From: Diphasiastrum complanatum
Lineage: Eukaryota > Streptophyta > Lycopodiopsida > Lycopodiales > Lycopodiaceae
Length of the DNA stretch: 64,000 bases
Direction of reading: 5' to 3'
Assembly: GCA_029204225.1 (NCBI GenBank)
Contig: CM055108.1
Location: 9,619,805 to 9,683,804 of the forward strand
Shown here in pieces: positions 45,171 through 55,699 of the stretch (positions are counted from its first letter, which is position 1; each line of letters starts with the position of its first letter). Position numbers and translations under genes: made by a program. The notes beneath the pieces are model-generated. The model made no database searches. It saw nothing but the letters and a program-made list of their open reading frames with translations, and was not told the origin of the DNA.

Positions 45171-45723
45171 CCTCCATCAATCTCAACATTTTGAGTCTAC
45201 TATATACAACAAATTTCTCCTTTAGTGGCGCAATCCCTCTTCTTCATGACGTTCATCAACCCTTCCTTAATTCACATTCTTTTCTCTCCTATTATTGGAT
45301 TTTTCTTTTGTATGGGACTAGCATGATTATGTAGGTATTCAAGTTTATGCAACAATAGGGATCAAAGCCTAGGTCTATGTGAACACATATTACAATAATC
45401 GCTTATCGTATTGCAAAAAGTATGTATATACATAGTTTTGTTGGGTGCCACCAACACTCGTGTACAACAAAAAACTATTTTCCCCATATATGTCTAATTA
45501 ACCAGTTTCACATTAAGAGATTGTTCTAAGTACAAGTGATTTCTTACCAAAGATAAAGAAAGGCTCAAACATGTCATGCTTTTCTTCTCCCTTCAAAAAA
45601 GGTTGATTGCTCTATGTTGATCCTGTAACCCATGACATTCTTGTGTATATGGCTTATATTATTCCCTTCAACCGTATAAGTGAGCCCACCACCAAACTCT
45701 TGAAAGTCCTACACACCCATATT
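45156..45723 (+). repeat. Duplicated flank of the tRNA-Ser gene, right copy
   Basis: This copy contains the T arm of the intact tRNA-Ser gene and its 3' flank. It matches 43637-44221 with scattered substitutions and one gap of about 13 bp near 45337. This is probably the source copy, because its gene is complete. Confidence 0.9.
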
Positions 45724-48199
45724 AACTAAAAAATGCTAGCACGAACAAGCTACCACACCTCATAAATTTCATTGTTAAGGAATTCAAGGTCATTGAGAAG
45801 TGGATTGATAGTGTTGTGTTAGTTCAGCATGCATTTGTTTCTAGAACACATTTATAGCATTTACTTGTTCATTCTTGTGGCATTCGTAGGAAAGATGTTG
45901 CTCTATTTCCTCGTCCCTTCTACACTTACTTAGCACACTATTTTTGCCACCTCTTTGTCACTTTGACTGACAATGCGTGAGAATATTCTCATGGCAAATA
46001 TTTGGTTTTAGTAGTCTTGGTTTGCAGATTTTTCAAATTACCTTTCCCAAGTGTGGATCACTTTTGTGTCATTTGGCATTCAACCCTAAAATGATGGAAT
46101 GCTCTTCATGGATTGTTCCTTCATAAATCTTTTGTCATCGTGTTGGCCTTATTAACTCCCTTGAAGAGCCACCTTATGTTTATACTTTGTGAGGCATTCC
46201 TTATTGTCCGCATGTTTGAATAAATTTTGAAGTTTTTTTTTTAATGTTATGCTTCTTTTTCTAAGACTCCTAATTCATGTTGAATTTTCTTTCTTTCATG
46301 CATGTTCTCATTTATGCAACAGATTGGAGTAGAACTCGTGAGCTCAAGAAAAAGAAAGGAAGTCACCACCTATTGGAGGATGGACTTTTGTTGGGTATTG
46401 TTGTAGTTCTCTTATGTTATAAATCTGGAATTTGTCACCATTTGCATACCCCCTTAGTGCTAACACATAAATTTATTCTTTCTTTTCCAAAATTGGGAAT
46501 TGACCTTTTTTTTTATATGGAGAAGTATGGAGGCTTGATTTTGTACATTTTATTTCCTCCCGTGATATAAAGCTCAATTTGTTAAAAAAATTTAGATAAG
46601 AGCTTGAAAATAGAGATGCATCTTCCAGTAAATGGACAAGTTGTATGGAGATTTGTCTCCATCGTAAAAAACGTAGGTCATGTTGTATTAGGATTCTTCA
46701 AGTGTTGTTGAAAGACTAGTATTTAGGATTGAATCAAAATATAGTCTTGCCAAACCAGGCAACAAAATAGGGTCTAGTAGGCCCCTAATTCATAGGGTGC
46801 AAAATTCCCAATTCAAAGAGCAAAGGTGGTTGTTTCAAAAGCAATTTATAATTTCTACATATGATTAGTTAAAAGGAAGAAGACATGGACTAGACAAATC
46901 GAAATAAAGTGAGGTAAGAAGACATGATAGTTTTAAGACTATGACTCTAGTTGATATAGTCGATGAGATAAAGTACCAATCGGGTATTTTTTATTTGATT
47001 CATGAACTTATTTGGTAAATCTCTATCTAACAATACACGAGCACTTATGCTAAATCCTGTGTATACGAAAGGAACACGATGGTGTATAATGTTAAGGTCA
47101 AGCTTGGTGGAGATTTTTGGCTGAGGACTAATATGCCAGTTTTTAAAGTTTTACGATATATTCAAAAAGGGAGTAGAAGTTGTGTAGCTCAACTAGAATG
47201 CACAAGATGAAGTTTATATCTAATGTAGCAATAGAAACTAGGCGAATTAAATAGAGTTAAGGACCCAAACAAGTGCCTTGAAAGTTTGTGTTTGCACATG
47301 TTGTCTTGTATGTGGAGTGATAAAGGCTCAATGGCTAGGTTAACGACATAATGGGCAACCTTGTTTAATGCTAATGCCAATCTTCAAGATAGAATGCCAT
47401 TATATTTGGATCAAAACATCGAAAAGAAAATTCTAGTAAATGTGGTCATTCACTTTACCTCAAAGTGGATGGAATCTGCATTGATATATTGTTACATTAT
47501 GTTGATGGTGTTGTATTTGCAAGATGTAGTGATGTTGAGATTTCCAAGTATGGAATTTGTATCTTGAGGGACTTCATTGTATCTTAGCAATGGAGATTTG
47601 GAGAAATTATAATATTGATTTCTTATGGCAAGGAAATGTTGTAGTCTATCCATATCACATTGTAAAATTGAGATAAGTGATAGTGAAACATCTTATACGG
47701 ACACTATTATCTATATCAATCGGGATATTGTAAATAAGTCTCTTAATAAAGAAAATTCTCAAAAGCATAGGTTATCTCTTGAAATCAAGAGCTCTATATT
47801 ATTCATGTGAAGTTGGATCTAAGGGGCATTGTGAAAATACATGCGAATCACAATTTCATTATTTTAGGTTACAAAAGTAACACAAGATAGGCCTCAAGAC
47901 TATGTCAAATGTAGGCCACATTCACATGTTCTCAAGTGGGCCATCAAGCTTGGAAATGGAGCTATGTGTCACATGAGCCAAATTGGGCTAAATATCACTT
48001 TAGGCCAAATTCCAACTTCAAAAGAATATTGGAGAGACTCTGATTTAAGCATCACCTCCATATTTTGATGAGGTTTTATGAAGGAGCCTAAAATTTGACA
48101 TAGCATATGAGTTGATTGCTATAAAAAAAAGGATAAATTGAAAGTGAGAACTAAAACTAGTTTCCCAACAATAATTTTACTCTGATTGGATCAAGAGAA
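45724..48199. other. Long stretch without recognised genes
   Basis: No retroelement domain or RNA gene is recognised in 2.5 kb. A plus-strand stretch from about 45760 to 46220 reads with few stops (KEFKVIEKWIDSVV, KDVALFPRPFYTYLAHYF) but matches no family known to me. The remainder is AT-rich and stop-rich. Confidence 0.45.
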
Positions 48200-48287
48200 A
48201 GAAATACCAAGATATGTTACAAATTATCAATTACAATGTCATGTGCCAAGTCTAAGCTTATAGCAATTACAATGGAAGTAAAGCTAA

Positions 48288-49203
48288 TGTTGTAAAGCTG
48301 ACTCAGGTGCACCCAGCATGCCCTGTAAGACTCAAAGGGGTGACACTCTCTAAGGTCCCAGAGCAAGTTAGAACGTCAAGGACTGAGCCTCCGACCTGTG
48401 GTGAACCAGTCAAGTAGTCACAAAGTCATGAGCTAGCTCTGGAGCTTGAGTCATGGCCTAGCTAGGCAGGTTGATTCGGCCGCCGGGACGGCTCCCGGGA
48501 CCCATGTCCGAGAGCCAGACTGATTCTGCTAGGCTTGCCAGGCTTAATCAGCAAAATAAAAACTAAGTCCTAAAAAGCGTGCTTTACCAGAAAGCACTAT
48601 GTTTCAAACCAGAGGGGGTGCGCCGAATCACAGCAGAACTATAGGGGGAGTCCGGTAGACAGAAACTTGGGCAGCTCAACCAGTGCCAAGAATCCAGTCG
48701 CCAGGTCTCAGCTCCCTCTACCAGCACGAGCCAGGCACAATGCCCAGCACGTGTTGGTGGCCCCGAGACCGGTCAGTCTATGTATGAATGTAACCTCTTC
48801 CAAATCTAATAAAGTTGATCCTTGGGGATGATTACCATTTCGGATTCGCCTCCGGGACTGGTCCAAGTGGAAGGACCCTTACTACAACCTTTTTGCGTCG
48901 CTGGCGCCTAAGGGTCCCTGTCATCGACATGGGGCTTGCCGCTATGCCAATTGGTCAGTTTGGCAACCACTATGCCTTGGGTTTCATGTGTGGCTTGTCT
49001 TTGCCTTTGGTTACCTTTTGGGGACGGATTCTGAGTTGGCTTTCGGGTTGGTTGGGATTCCAGTTTTCTTAAGTCTGAATGGTTAAGCTTGTTACGTTTC
49101 TGAGTTGGCTTTTACGTAAGTGCATGATGGATGAATCTTAGACTTAAGCGCGTGTTGGGGAAACCGCTCAAGTCTCAGCGCCCTTTGAGGCGCCGGCGCA
49201 ACA
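48288..49203 (+). repeat. 5' LTR of element G
   Basis: It begins TGTTGTAAAGCTGACTC and ends GCCGGCGCAACA. It is markedly richer in G and C than its surroundings. About 20 of 22 differences from the 3' LTR are transitions. The 85-codon frame 48815-49072, kept in both LTRs, has no known motif and is probably incidental. Confidence 0.95.
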
Positions 49204-49205
49204 TG

Positions 49206-49218
49206 TGGTATCAGAGCC
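49206..49218 (+). promoter_or_regulatory. Primer binding site of element G
   Basis: TGGTATCAGAGCC, two bases after the LTR end, is a perfect complement to the 3' end of plant initiator tRNA-Met. Confidence 0.95.
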
Positions 49219-50035
49219 GACTAGCCGGTCAGATATGCAAGTCTCACAGGGATGGCCACGTTTTGGGATTTGTCAAGACAACCGTTGCGCAAGGTGCTGC
49301 CCACAGTGTAAGCACGGGTGCGTCCACGGTCGGGGTGGTCGGCAGAACAGGGGACTTGATGAGTCAAAGTGCTGCCCTCGAGGTGTAAGCACGGTCACTT
49401 TCTCGCGGTTCGGGCCTGGCGCTGTCTGCACGTAGGACGGATGAGGCAAAGTGCTGCCTAGGTAGGTGAAAGCACGGTCTGTACCTTGCGGGGTGCGGGG
49501 CGACATATTCGAACTGTACGGGTTAACCATTGATACAGAGATGCTGCTCGAATTCGGGTGTAAAGCACGGGTGGTTAGCTGCCGGTGCGGGATAGCTGCT
49601 GATCGTTTAGCTATAAGGGCTATCGACCAAAAAGTGGTGGGGCGTGACTGAGGCAATGTGCTGCTTAATGGTGAAAGCACAGATGGTTGGATGGATGTTT
49701 CCCCGTGGGCTAATTCTGTGATAGATTTGTGTAGGCGGGGCTAGGCAAAGGTCCTACGTCCGGTCTCAGGGGGGTTTGTGGCTTGAGAGGGATCCTCTGT
49801 GTTTGCTTTGGTTGGTATGTTCCGTTTGTCGTGTGCTTGCTTGGACACAAATGACCTGGTTCCTACTTGGCTCTCAGGTGATGTGGGCGTGCTAAGTTTG
49901 AGAAAGGGATATTTTCATTGAAGCTGATTTAATAAAGAAGAAAAGAGAGCTGTGGGGCTCGGCTGACAGAAGGGAGAGCTTCAAATATAAAAAGGATTGA
50001 GGCGATAATCTGTTGGAAGTACACCTCTGACTATA
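49219..50035 (+). other. Untranslated leader of element G
   Basis: About 817 bp between primer site and gag start, GC-rich and without a long frame. It carries the stem-loop array in its first half. The second half has no repeated structure that I can see. Confidence 0.7.
49286..49690 (+). repeat. Array of five stem-loops in the leader of element G
   Basis: GTGCTGC, 7-9 variable bases, GTG(T/A)A and AGCAC recur with stems at 49294/49311, 49369/49388, 49451/49471, 49542/49564 (4-bp stem) and 49658/49676. Spacing is 75-117 bp. Loops two to four contain different palindromes: CCTCGAGG, CCTAGG and CGAATTCG. The array lies between the primer site and gag, where retroviruses and LTR elements hold packaging and dimer-forming signals. 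That role here is inference. Confidence 0.8.
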
Positions 50036-51106
50036 ATGGAGGACCATCTTGAAGAGTTACGAGCACTGACGGATGGAGAAGAGCTGACTCGAGAATACAG
50101 CTCTCGCATGCATCGAGATGGCACCAGGTCCAAGTCGAGAAAGAAAGAGCGTATGCACTCCACAGTGGCGCCCCTCCACGAAGAGATGGGTGGCCCTTCT
50201 GAACCTACACCAAGAGATGAACCCTTGTTAGAGGCGCAACAGGACCTCTTTGAAGTGAAGATGCGACAATACTTATCAAGCGCAATGACGGCTATGCTTA
50301 GCGAGGTGAAGAAGGATAGAGAAACCGAAAGGAAAGAACGGCAAACATCCTTGCGAGCCATGAATCTTACTCAAATTAACCTTGCTAGAGAAATGAGAGA
50401 CGGGCTAACACAGCTCGAAGCCAGGTTTGAAGAGTTGGAAGCAAATAGGGGGAATGCAGTGGCGCCTCCTCCACAGATACCAAGAGAACCACGAGCGCGA
50501 AACACGGAGGGCCCAAGAAAGACTGCCAAAGTGAAAGCACCACCTACTTTCAAAGGAGAGCGTGACATTCGAGTTGTGGAAGATTGGTTGTTTCACATGG
50601 ACCATTACTTCCGTCCGATGAACACTCCTGAGGAAGAAAGAACTGACTTGGCATTAGCATATTTTGAGGGCTACACTACAAATTGGTACCGGATGGCAGG
50701 AATGCATTTTCAAACATGGGACGCATTCAAAGCCGCGTTACGAGAGGAGTTCATACCGAAGGATTCACACATGAGATTGAGGACAGAATTATCGGGGCTC
50801 AAACAGAAAGGGTCATTGCGAGAGTACCTCAATAAATTCAGACAGAGTGTATGGATTATTGAAGATATGTCTGAGGCGGACAAAACTCATTACCTATTGT
50901 CTGGAATGCAATCTTGGACCCGGCGTGCGATAGACAGCTACATGCCCCATGATTTCAATTCAACTATTCGAGCGGCTGAAATGGTTTGTGATTATGAGAG
51001 CACATTGGCACCAGCTGCTCCCGCAACCTCAACAAGAGTATTTAGTGGATCCAGACCGAGTCTGAGCTTCTTTTCAAGGGGGGACTCAGCTCCAAATGTC
51101 AACTAA
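50036..51106 (+). CDS. Gag of element G
   Basis: The 356-residue protein forms the element's particle. The N-terminus is charged (RSKSRKKERMH), followed by a coiled-coil-like stretch near residues 85-145 and a proline-rich hinge. The retrotransposon gag domain follows at about residues 170-320: PTFKGERDIRVVEDWLFHMD, ALAYFEGYTTNWY, then LREYLNKFRQSVWIIEDM. It ends at a TAA at 51104, after which the same frame continues into the zinc knuckle. The stop is therefore probably a late nonsense change, though readthrough is conceivable. Confidence 0.9.
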   Translation: MEDHLEELRALTDGEELTREYSSRMHRDGTRSKSRKKERMHSTVAPLHEEMGGPSEPTPRDEPLLEAQQDLFEVKMRQYLSSAMTAMLSEVKKDRETERKERQTSLRAMNLTQINLAREMRDGLTQLEARFEELEANRGNAVAPPPQIPREPRARNTEGPRKTAKVKAPPTFKGERDIRVVEDWLFHMDHYFRPMNTPEEERTDLALAYFEGYTTNWYRMAGMHFQTWDAFKAALREEFIPKDSHMRLRTELSGLKQKGSLREYLNKFRQSVWIIEDMSEADKTHYLLSGMQSWTRRAIDSYMPHDFNSTIRAAEMVCDYESTLAPAAPATSTRVFSGSRPSLSFFSRGDSAPNVN

Positions 51107-51715
51107 GCCTCGAGTAGCGTGAACAAATTCCCAACAAAAACAGGGTTTGGCAACCAAGGCAACAATGGAGGGAACATGTTCCAGAGAAGAAACAATGTTG
51201 GACCTTCAGCTAGTCACAGCAACAGCTCACCAACAGTGGGCAGTTCCATGCGTTGCTTCAACTGTCATCAGCAAGGTCACTCTTGGAGGTCATGCCCCAA
51301 ACCATTGAATAAGCAAATCATAGCTGCCATTGAAGGATTTGATAGGATGGAGAGAGAGGCATTTGATCAAGAAGATGGTGAACAAGATGATGAAGAGGGC
51401 CCAGAAACGGATTTGACGGAGTCTGACCTGAATGCCTTGCAACAGATAGGGGCACTTGCGACGTATCGTGAACATTTTATGGCGACTCCTGCGAGAGGAT
51501 CCAAGTTATTGTACTTGAAAGGCTGTATTCAAGGCAGGATCACTTACTTCATGGTAGACCTGGGAGCGTCACATAACTACTTGTCAGAAAAACTGACAGG
51601 AGAATTGGACATCCAATGTGAAGAAAATGTGACTCCTCTTTGTGTGGAGACCGCGAAAGGTACAATGACCACTTGTAGATTGGCAACCAACTTACCAATC
51701 TCTCTGGGAGCCTAG
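51107..51715 (+). pseudogene. Gag zinc knuckle and protease (element G)
   Basis: In the same frame as gag after the TAA. It has a basic Asn-rich stretch, the zinc knuckle CFNCHQQGHSWRSC at 51252-51293, an acidic linker (DQEDGEQDDEEGPETD) and the protease start. The protease active site reads MVDLGASHNYLS: leucine replaces the serine or threonine of the usual DSG/DTG, which should inactivate it. A TAG at 51713 splits the domain from its continuation. Confidence 0.85.
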
Positions 51716-51739
51716 AAGAATCGACTAACGTTCACAATC

Positions 51740-52249
51740 TTGAAGATGGATGCCTTCGACGCTATTTTGGGATTAAGCTGGTTTAACGAACATGTGGTGG
51801 CCTTCTTGGCAAAAGGGGTTAACCTTGTGTTATTATATAATGGCAGGAGACCTTGTGTCGTCAGAGCTGTGCCAGGGGATCAACTAGAAAAGAACGACAC
51901 AAATGAACCTAAGCCAACCATTCCTCCCAATCTCATTCATCTATTTAACGAAGGACAGCCAACAGTGACAGACCAGCTGACACGAGAACAAATGGAGCCA
52001 ACATTGCCTATAGTCTCTACATCAAAGGTGAATTCAAGTGCCGATGCAGAGCTCAAGGAGCTCACCTTGTGTGACCAAGCGAAAGCTCACTTCTTTAACG
52101 AAGGACATCCAACAGTGACAAACCAGCTGACGCGAGGTCAAATGGAGCCAACATTGCCTGCAGTTTCTACATCAAAGGTGAATCTAAGTGCCGATGCAGA
52201 GCTCAAGGAGCTCAACTTGGACGACCAAACGAAATATGTAGAGTCCTAG
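51740..52249 (+). pseudogene. Protease C-terminus with duplicated tail (element G)
   Basis: The frame starts with MDAFDAILGLSWFNEHVVAF, the ILG-SWL-type end of gypsy protease. The tail then holds a 50-residue unit twice in tandem (FNEGQPTVTDQLTREQMEP, again as FNEGHPTVTNQLTRGQMEP). It ends before any RT sequence. The unit starts at 51944 and 52094. Confidence 0.8.
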
Positions 52250-52602
52250 GGGACTCATCCAGATGTGCGACGAAAACGACATATCTGAGGCTTAAGGGAG
52301 CCGTAAGTACCTTTTTCTTTCATGCTAATAAAGTAAGCCGCATTTCTCATTGAGGAGTGAGCTTCAGTTTAATGTCTAAGTGCAGCAGCTTCACATAGGT
52401 TTTACGTAAGTGAACTAGATCCACACTTTTCCTGTGCTGGGTGTAAAACACAATATCATTACTCCGCTTTACAGTTGGTTTCCTTTGGCCGGTGAATCAA
52501 GCCCGTGCCCTTGTATATGTGACTAAATTCTAGCCGGTGAATTAAGCCCGTGCCATGAGTCTTAGGTTCTAGTTTGGCCCTGATGAGGACATCAGCTTTC
52601 TC
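52250..52602 (+). other. Deleted pol region of element G
   Basis: No RT, RNase H or integrase motif. AGCCGGTGAATCAAGCCCGTG-type sequence occurs twice, 43 bp apart, at 52489 and 52532. The last part encodes a pol-end-like PDEDISFLKRGED. Confidence 0.65.
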
Positions 52603-52616
52603 AAACGAGGGGAGGA
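52603..52616 (+). promoter_or_regulatory. Polypurine tract of element G
   Basis: AAACGAGGGGAGGA directly precedes the TG of the 3' LTR and would prime plus-strand DNA synthesis. Confidence 0.85.
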
Positions 52617-53529
52617 TGTTGTAAAGTTGACTCGGGTGCATTCAGCGTGCCCTGTAAGACTCAAAGGGGTGACACTCTCTAAGGTCCCAGAGCAAGTTAG
52701 AACGTCAAGGACTGAGCCTCCAACCTGTGGTGAGCCAGTCAAGTAGTCACAAAGTCATGAGCTAGCTCTGGAGCTCGAGTCATGGCCTAGTAAGGAAAGC
52801 AGGTTGATTCGGCCACCGGGACGGCTCCCGGGACCCATGTCCGGGAGCCAGACTGATTCTGCCAGGCTTGCCGGGCTTAATCAGCAAAATAAAAACTAAG
52901 TCCTAAAAAGCGTGCTTTACCAGAAAGCACTATGTTTCAAACCAGAGGGGGTGCGCCGAATCACAGCAGAACTATAGGGGGAGTCCGGCAGACAGAAACT
53001 TGGGCAGCTCAACCAGCGCCAGGAATCCAGTTGCCAGGTCTCAGCTCCCTCTACCAGCACGAGCCAGGCACAATGCCCAACACGTGTTGGTGGCCCCGAG
53101 ACCGGTCAGTCTATGTATGAATGTAACCTCTTCCAAATCTAATAAAGTTGATCCTTGGGGATGATTACCATTTCGGATTCGCCTCCGGGACTGGTCCAAG
53201 TGGAAGGACCCTTACTACAACCTTTTTGCGTCGCTGGCGCCTAAGGGTCCCTGTCATCGACATGGGGCTTGCCGCTATGCCAATTGGTCAGTTTGGCGAC
53301 CACTATGCCTTGGGTTTCATGTGTGGCTTGTCTTTGCCTTTGGTTACCTTTTGGGGACGGATTCTGAGTTGGCTTTCGGGTTGGTTGGGATTCCAGTTTT
53401 CTTAAGTCTGAATGGTTAATCTTGTTACGTTTCTGAGTTATGTAAGTGCATGATGGATGAATGTTAGACTTAAGCGCGTGTTGGGGAAACCGCTCAAGTC
53501 CCAGCGCCCTTTGAGGCGCCGGCGCAACA
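52617..53529 (+). repeat. 3' LTR of element G
   Basis: A 913-bp copy of the 5' LTR with two small gaps, ending GGCGCCGGCGCAACA and followed by the ACTAA target copy. Confidence 0.95.
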
Positions 53530-54021
53530 ACTAAGAGCAAGAAAAGTACAAAGCATTCAAGATAACATATCCATAGAAAACTAAAAACACAAGGATCTCC
53601 ATAGAATCTCAATAGAAATGAAAGGAAGAGTACAAATCAATGGAAATTGAGCATGGATTCATGTAGATAGGGCATGAGACCTAGCAATGGAAATCCCTAT
53701 GGCTCACATTCACAAGGAGGAAGCAAGAAGCTCTCACTTGTAAATGAGCCAAAAGATCCCAAAATTGATGTCTCTTGCCTAGTTATAGACAGTGCTCTCA
53801 CTTAACTAAACTTAACTATCTTGAGGGATAGTTAGCCCTTGTTAAGTGTTATTTAGACTACCTTGGGCCCTTATTGGCCTATTATCCTTATTAATTACTT
53901 TGAAGGGCCTAAAGAGAGAACCGCCTTGTTCTTAAGGCTAATAGCTCCTTTTGGGCCTACAAAGCTTACAATGGATATTCTAATGCTTTGGTACGTACTG
54001 ATGTATTCAAAGTACAAGACA
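53530..54021 (-). repeat. 3' LTR of chromovirus H, interrupted by element G
   Basis: On the minus strand the purine tract AAGTAGGGGGAG is followed at 54021 by TGTCTTGTACTTTG, a standard LTR start after the pol end of H. About 490 bp run to the edge of element G. The rest of the LTR would lie to the left of 48288, but no second copy confirms this. Confidence 0.6.
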
Positions 54022-54125
54022 CTCCCCCTACTTAAACATTTTTGTCCTCAAAAATGAAGACATTAGCTTATTTACTCTAGTGATACAATCAGGTATTATC
54101 AAGGGTGAATGACATTTCCAATAGC

Positions 54126-55127
54126 TTATGGTAATAGTCGTGGGCAATTTTGAATAAATGAGTTGTTGACCCAAGAACTGTCTTCATCATAAAGGTTCTT
54201 CCAATGAATTAGATATTCTTTAATTATCTTCCCATTTTGCAATACCTTGTCCCGATATCCAACAATTTTAGCTGGTTCTAGAACCATATTACCCTCATGA
54301 TCCAACGGTGGTAGAGTGGCAGTTGCAATTGAGTGTTCTCCCAAACTCCTCTTTAGGAGAGATACATGGAACACACGATGCATATGGGTCATTGATGGTA
54401 GATCTAGTTTGTAATTCAACTCCCCGATCTTCTTCACAATCTTGAAAGGCCCATAAAATCTTGGAGCTAACTTTTTGCTTTGAGTTGTCTTCAGCTTAGT
54501 GTATCTATAAGGTTGTACCTTAAATTTACAAAATCCCCTTCAACAAAATCATGAAAAGTCCTTTTTTGATCAGCATATTGCTTCATTCGTATCTGTGGCT
54601 TTAATATGCTCCCGATTGACTCTCAAAATATCAAATATGTGATGAACCTGGTCCAAAACTGCTGGAACTACAACCTCTGACAAATCCACACTAATGGGTT
54701 GTAATGTTTCATGGACATATAATGGAAAGAAAGGTGTCATACTGATTGACACATGTGGAGTGCTATTATAACAAAATTCAACGAGGTACAACCAATCGAC
54801 CCACTTTGTCTGGTGATCCAAAACAAAATGTCGCAAATAACACTCCAACCACTGGTTGACCCTTTTCGTTTGCCCGTCAGTTTCTGGATAAAATGATGTA
54901 CTTAAGCACAATTTAGTGCCCAACTTATCCATTAAGACCTTCCAAAAAGTGGAAATAAACTTGCCATCTCTATTGCTCACTCTCTCCTTCGGTATTCCAT
55001 GTAACTTGAAGACATTCTTCAAGAATATTTGGGCTATTTGAGTTGCACTATCAGTAGTTTTATAAGGTAAGAAATGTGCATACTTCATGCCGATCCACCA
55101 CCACATAGCTATCATCATATCCCCCAT
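54126..55127 (-). pseudogene. Integrase core and chromodomain (chromovirus H)
   Basis: The frame 55127-54570 covers the integrase core: HFLPYKTTDSATQIAQIFL, the second aspartate in RVSNRDGKFISTFW, and ETDGQTKRVNQWLE, where lysine replaces the catalytic glutamate of the usual TER. VEFCYNSTPHVS follows. After a frame change, 54437-54126 carries HRVFHVSLLKRSLG and a chromodomain: VLEPAKIVGYRDKVLQNGK, EYLIHWKNL and DSSWVN. The copy is inactive. Confidence 0.9.
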
Positions 55128-55255
55128 TCGTTGTTGGCAAGGAAGGTATAAAATCCATGCTAATACTTGTCCAACATTGTAGAAATAGATAGCGGATGCA
55201 ATAAACCTAGTTGCTTGACATGTTCCACCTTATTCGCTTGACAAGGAATAAATTC

Positions 55256-55699
55256 CTACACATATGTGTATATAGCTTTCTTCATACCAGCGCATTTGAA
55301 TAGCTCTCGGATGTTTTGATATGTCTTTAACATTCCACTATGCCCAGCACTTGGAGATGAGTATAATACTTGCGCAATGAACTTGGATTTAGTAGCAAGC
55401 ACAACTCTAGAATTGTCATACAACAATATTTGTCCTTGCTTCTTATAACCGGGATGAACAGCTGAATTAGAGTCTTGAAATTCCTCCCAAATCTCTTGTA
55501 AATCTGGATCCTCCATATACTCTGCTTGAGTGTCTCTTATCCAATCTGCACTTAATGCAATTATTGCGAAGATTGTGCCGAATCTCAAATTTGACCACAA
55601 CATTTTGTGCTCCTCCATTAAGGGATGATCCAAAATTTCATTTTGATGTTCCGCCAAGTATGCCGCATATTTCTCTGTAGATTTCGAAGATGCATTCAT
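55256..55699 (-). pseudogene. RNase H-integrase linker and zinc finger (chromovirus H)
   Basis: After the RNase H end, the frame reads QAEYMEDPDLQEIWEEFQD, GQILLYDNSRVVLATKSKFI and the zinc-finger histidines in SPSAGHSGMLKTYQNI, with the second part (CAGMKK) at the end. It stops at 55256; the following cysteine pair is in another frame. Confidence 0.8.

Larger units (their letters stand above)
48288..53529 (+). mobile_element. Gypsy-type element G with gag and protease only
   Basis: Two LTRs of 916 and 913 bp, about 97.5% identical, flank a perfect primer site, an 830-bp structured leader, gag, protease and a polypurine tract. Reverse transcriptase, RNase H and integrase are absent; only a short pol-end remnant (PDEDISFLKRGEDV, about 52575-52618) shows it came from a larger gypsy element. 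GCTAA before and ACTAA after form a target duplication with one mismatch (CTAA exact). Recent insertion of a copy lacking its enzymes implies mobilisation in trans, unless the deletion came after insertion. Confidence 0.9.

Noticed and set aside
44664-45334. Overlapping plus-strand frames across the tRNA-Ser gene
   Set aside because: They run through a tRNA and its flanks, and end in the duplicated noncoding segment.
48815-49072. 85-codon frame MILGDDYHFGF present in both LTRs of G (also 53148-53405)
   Set aside because: It is conserved only because the LTRs are duplicates; no known motif and no start context argue for a gene.
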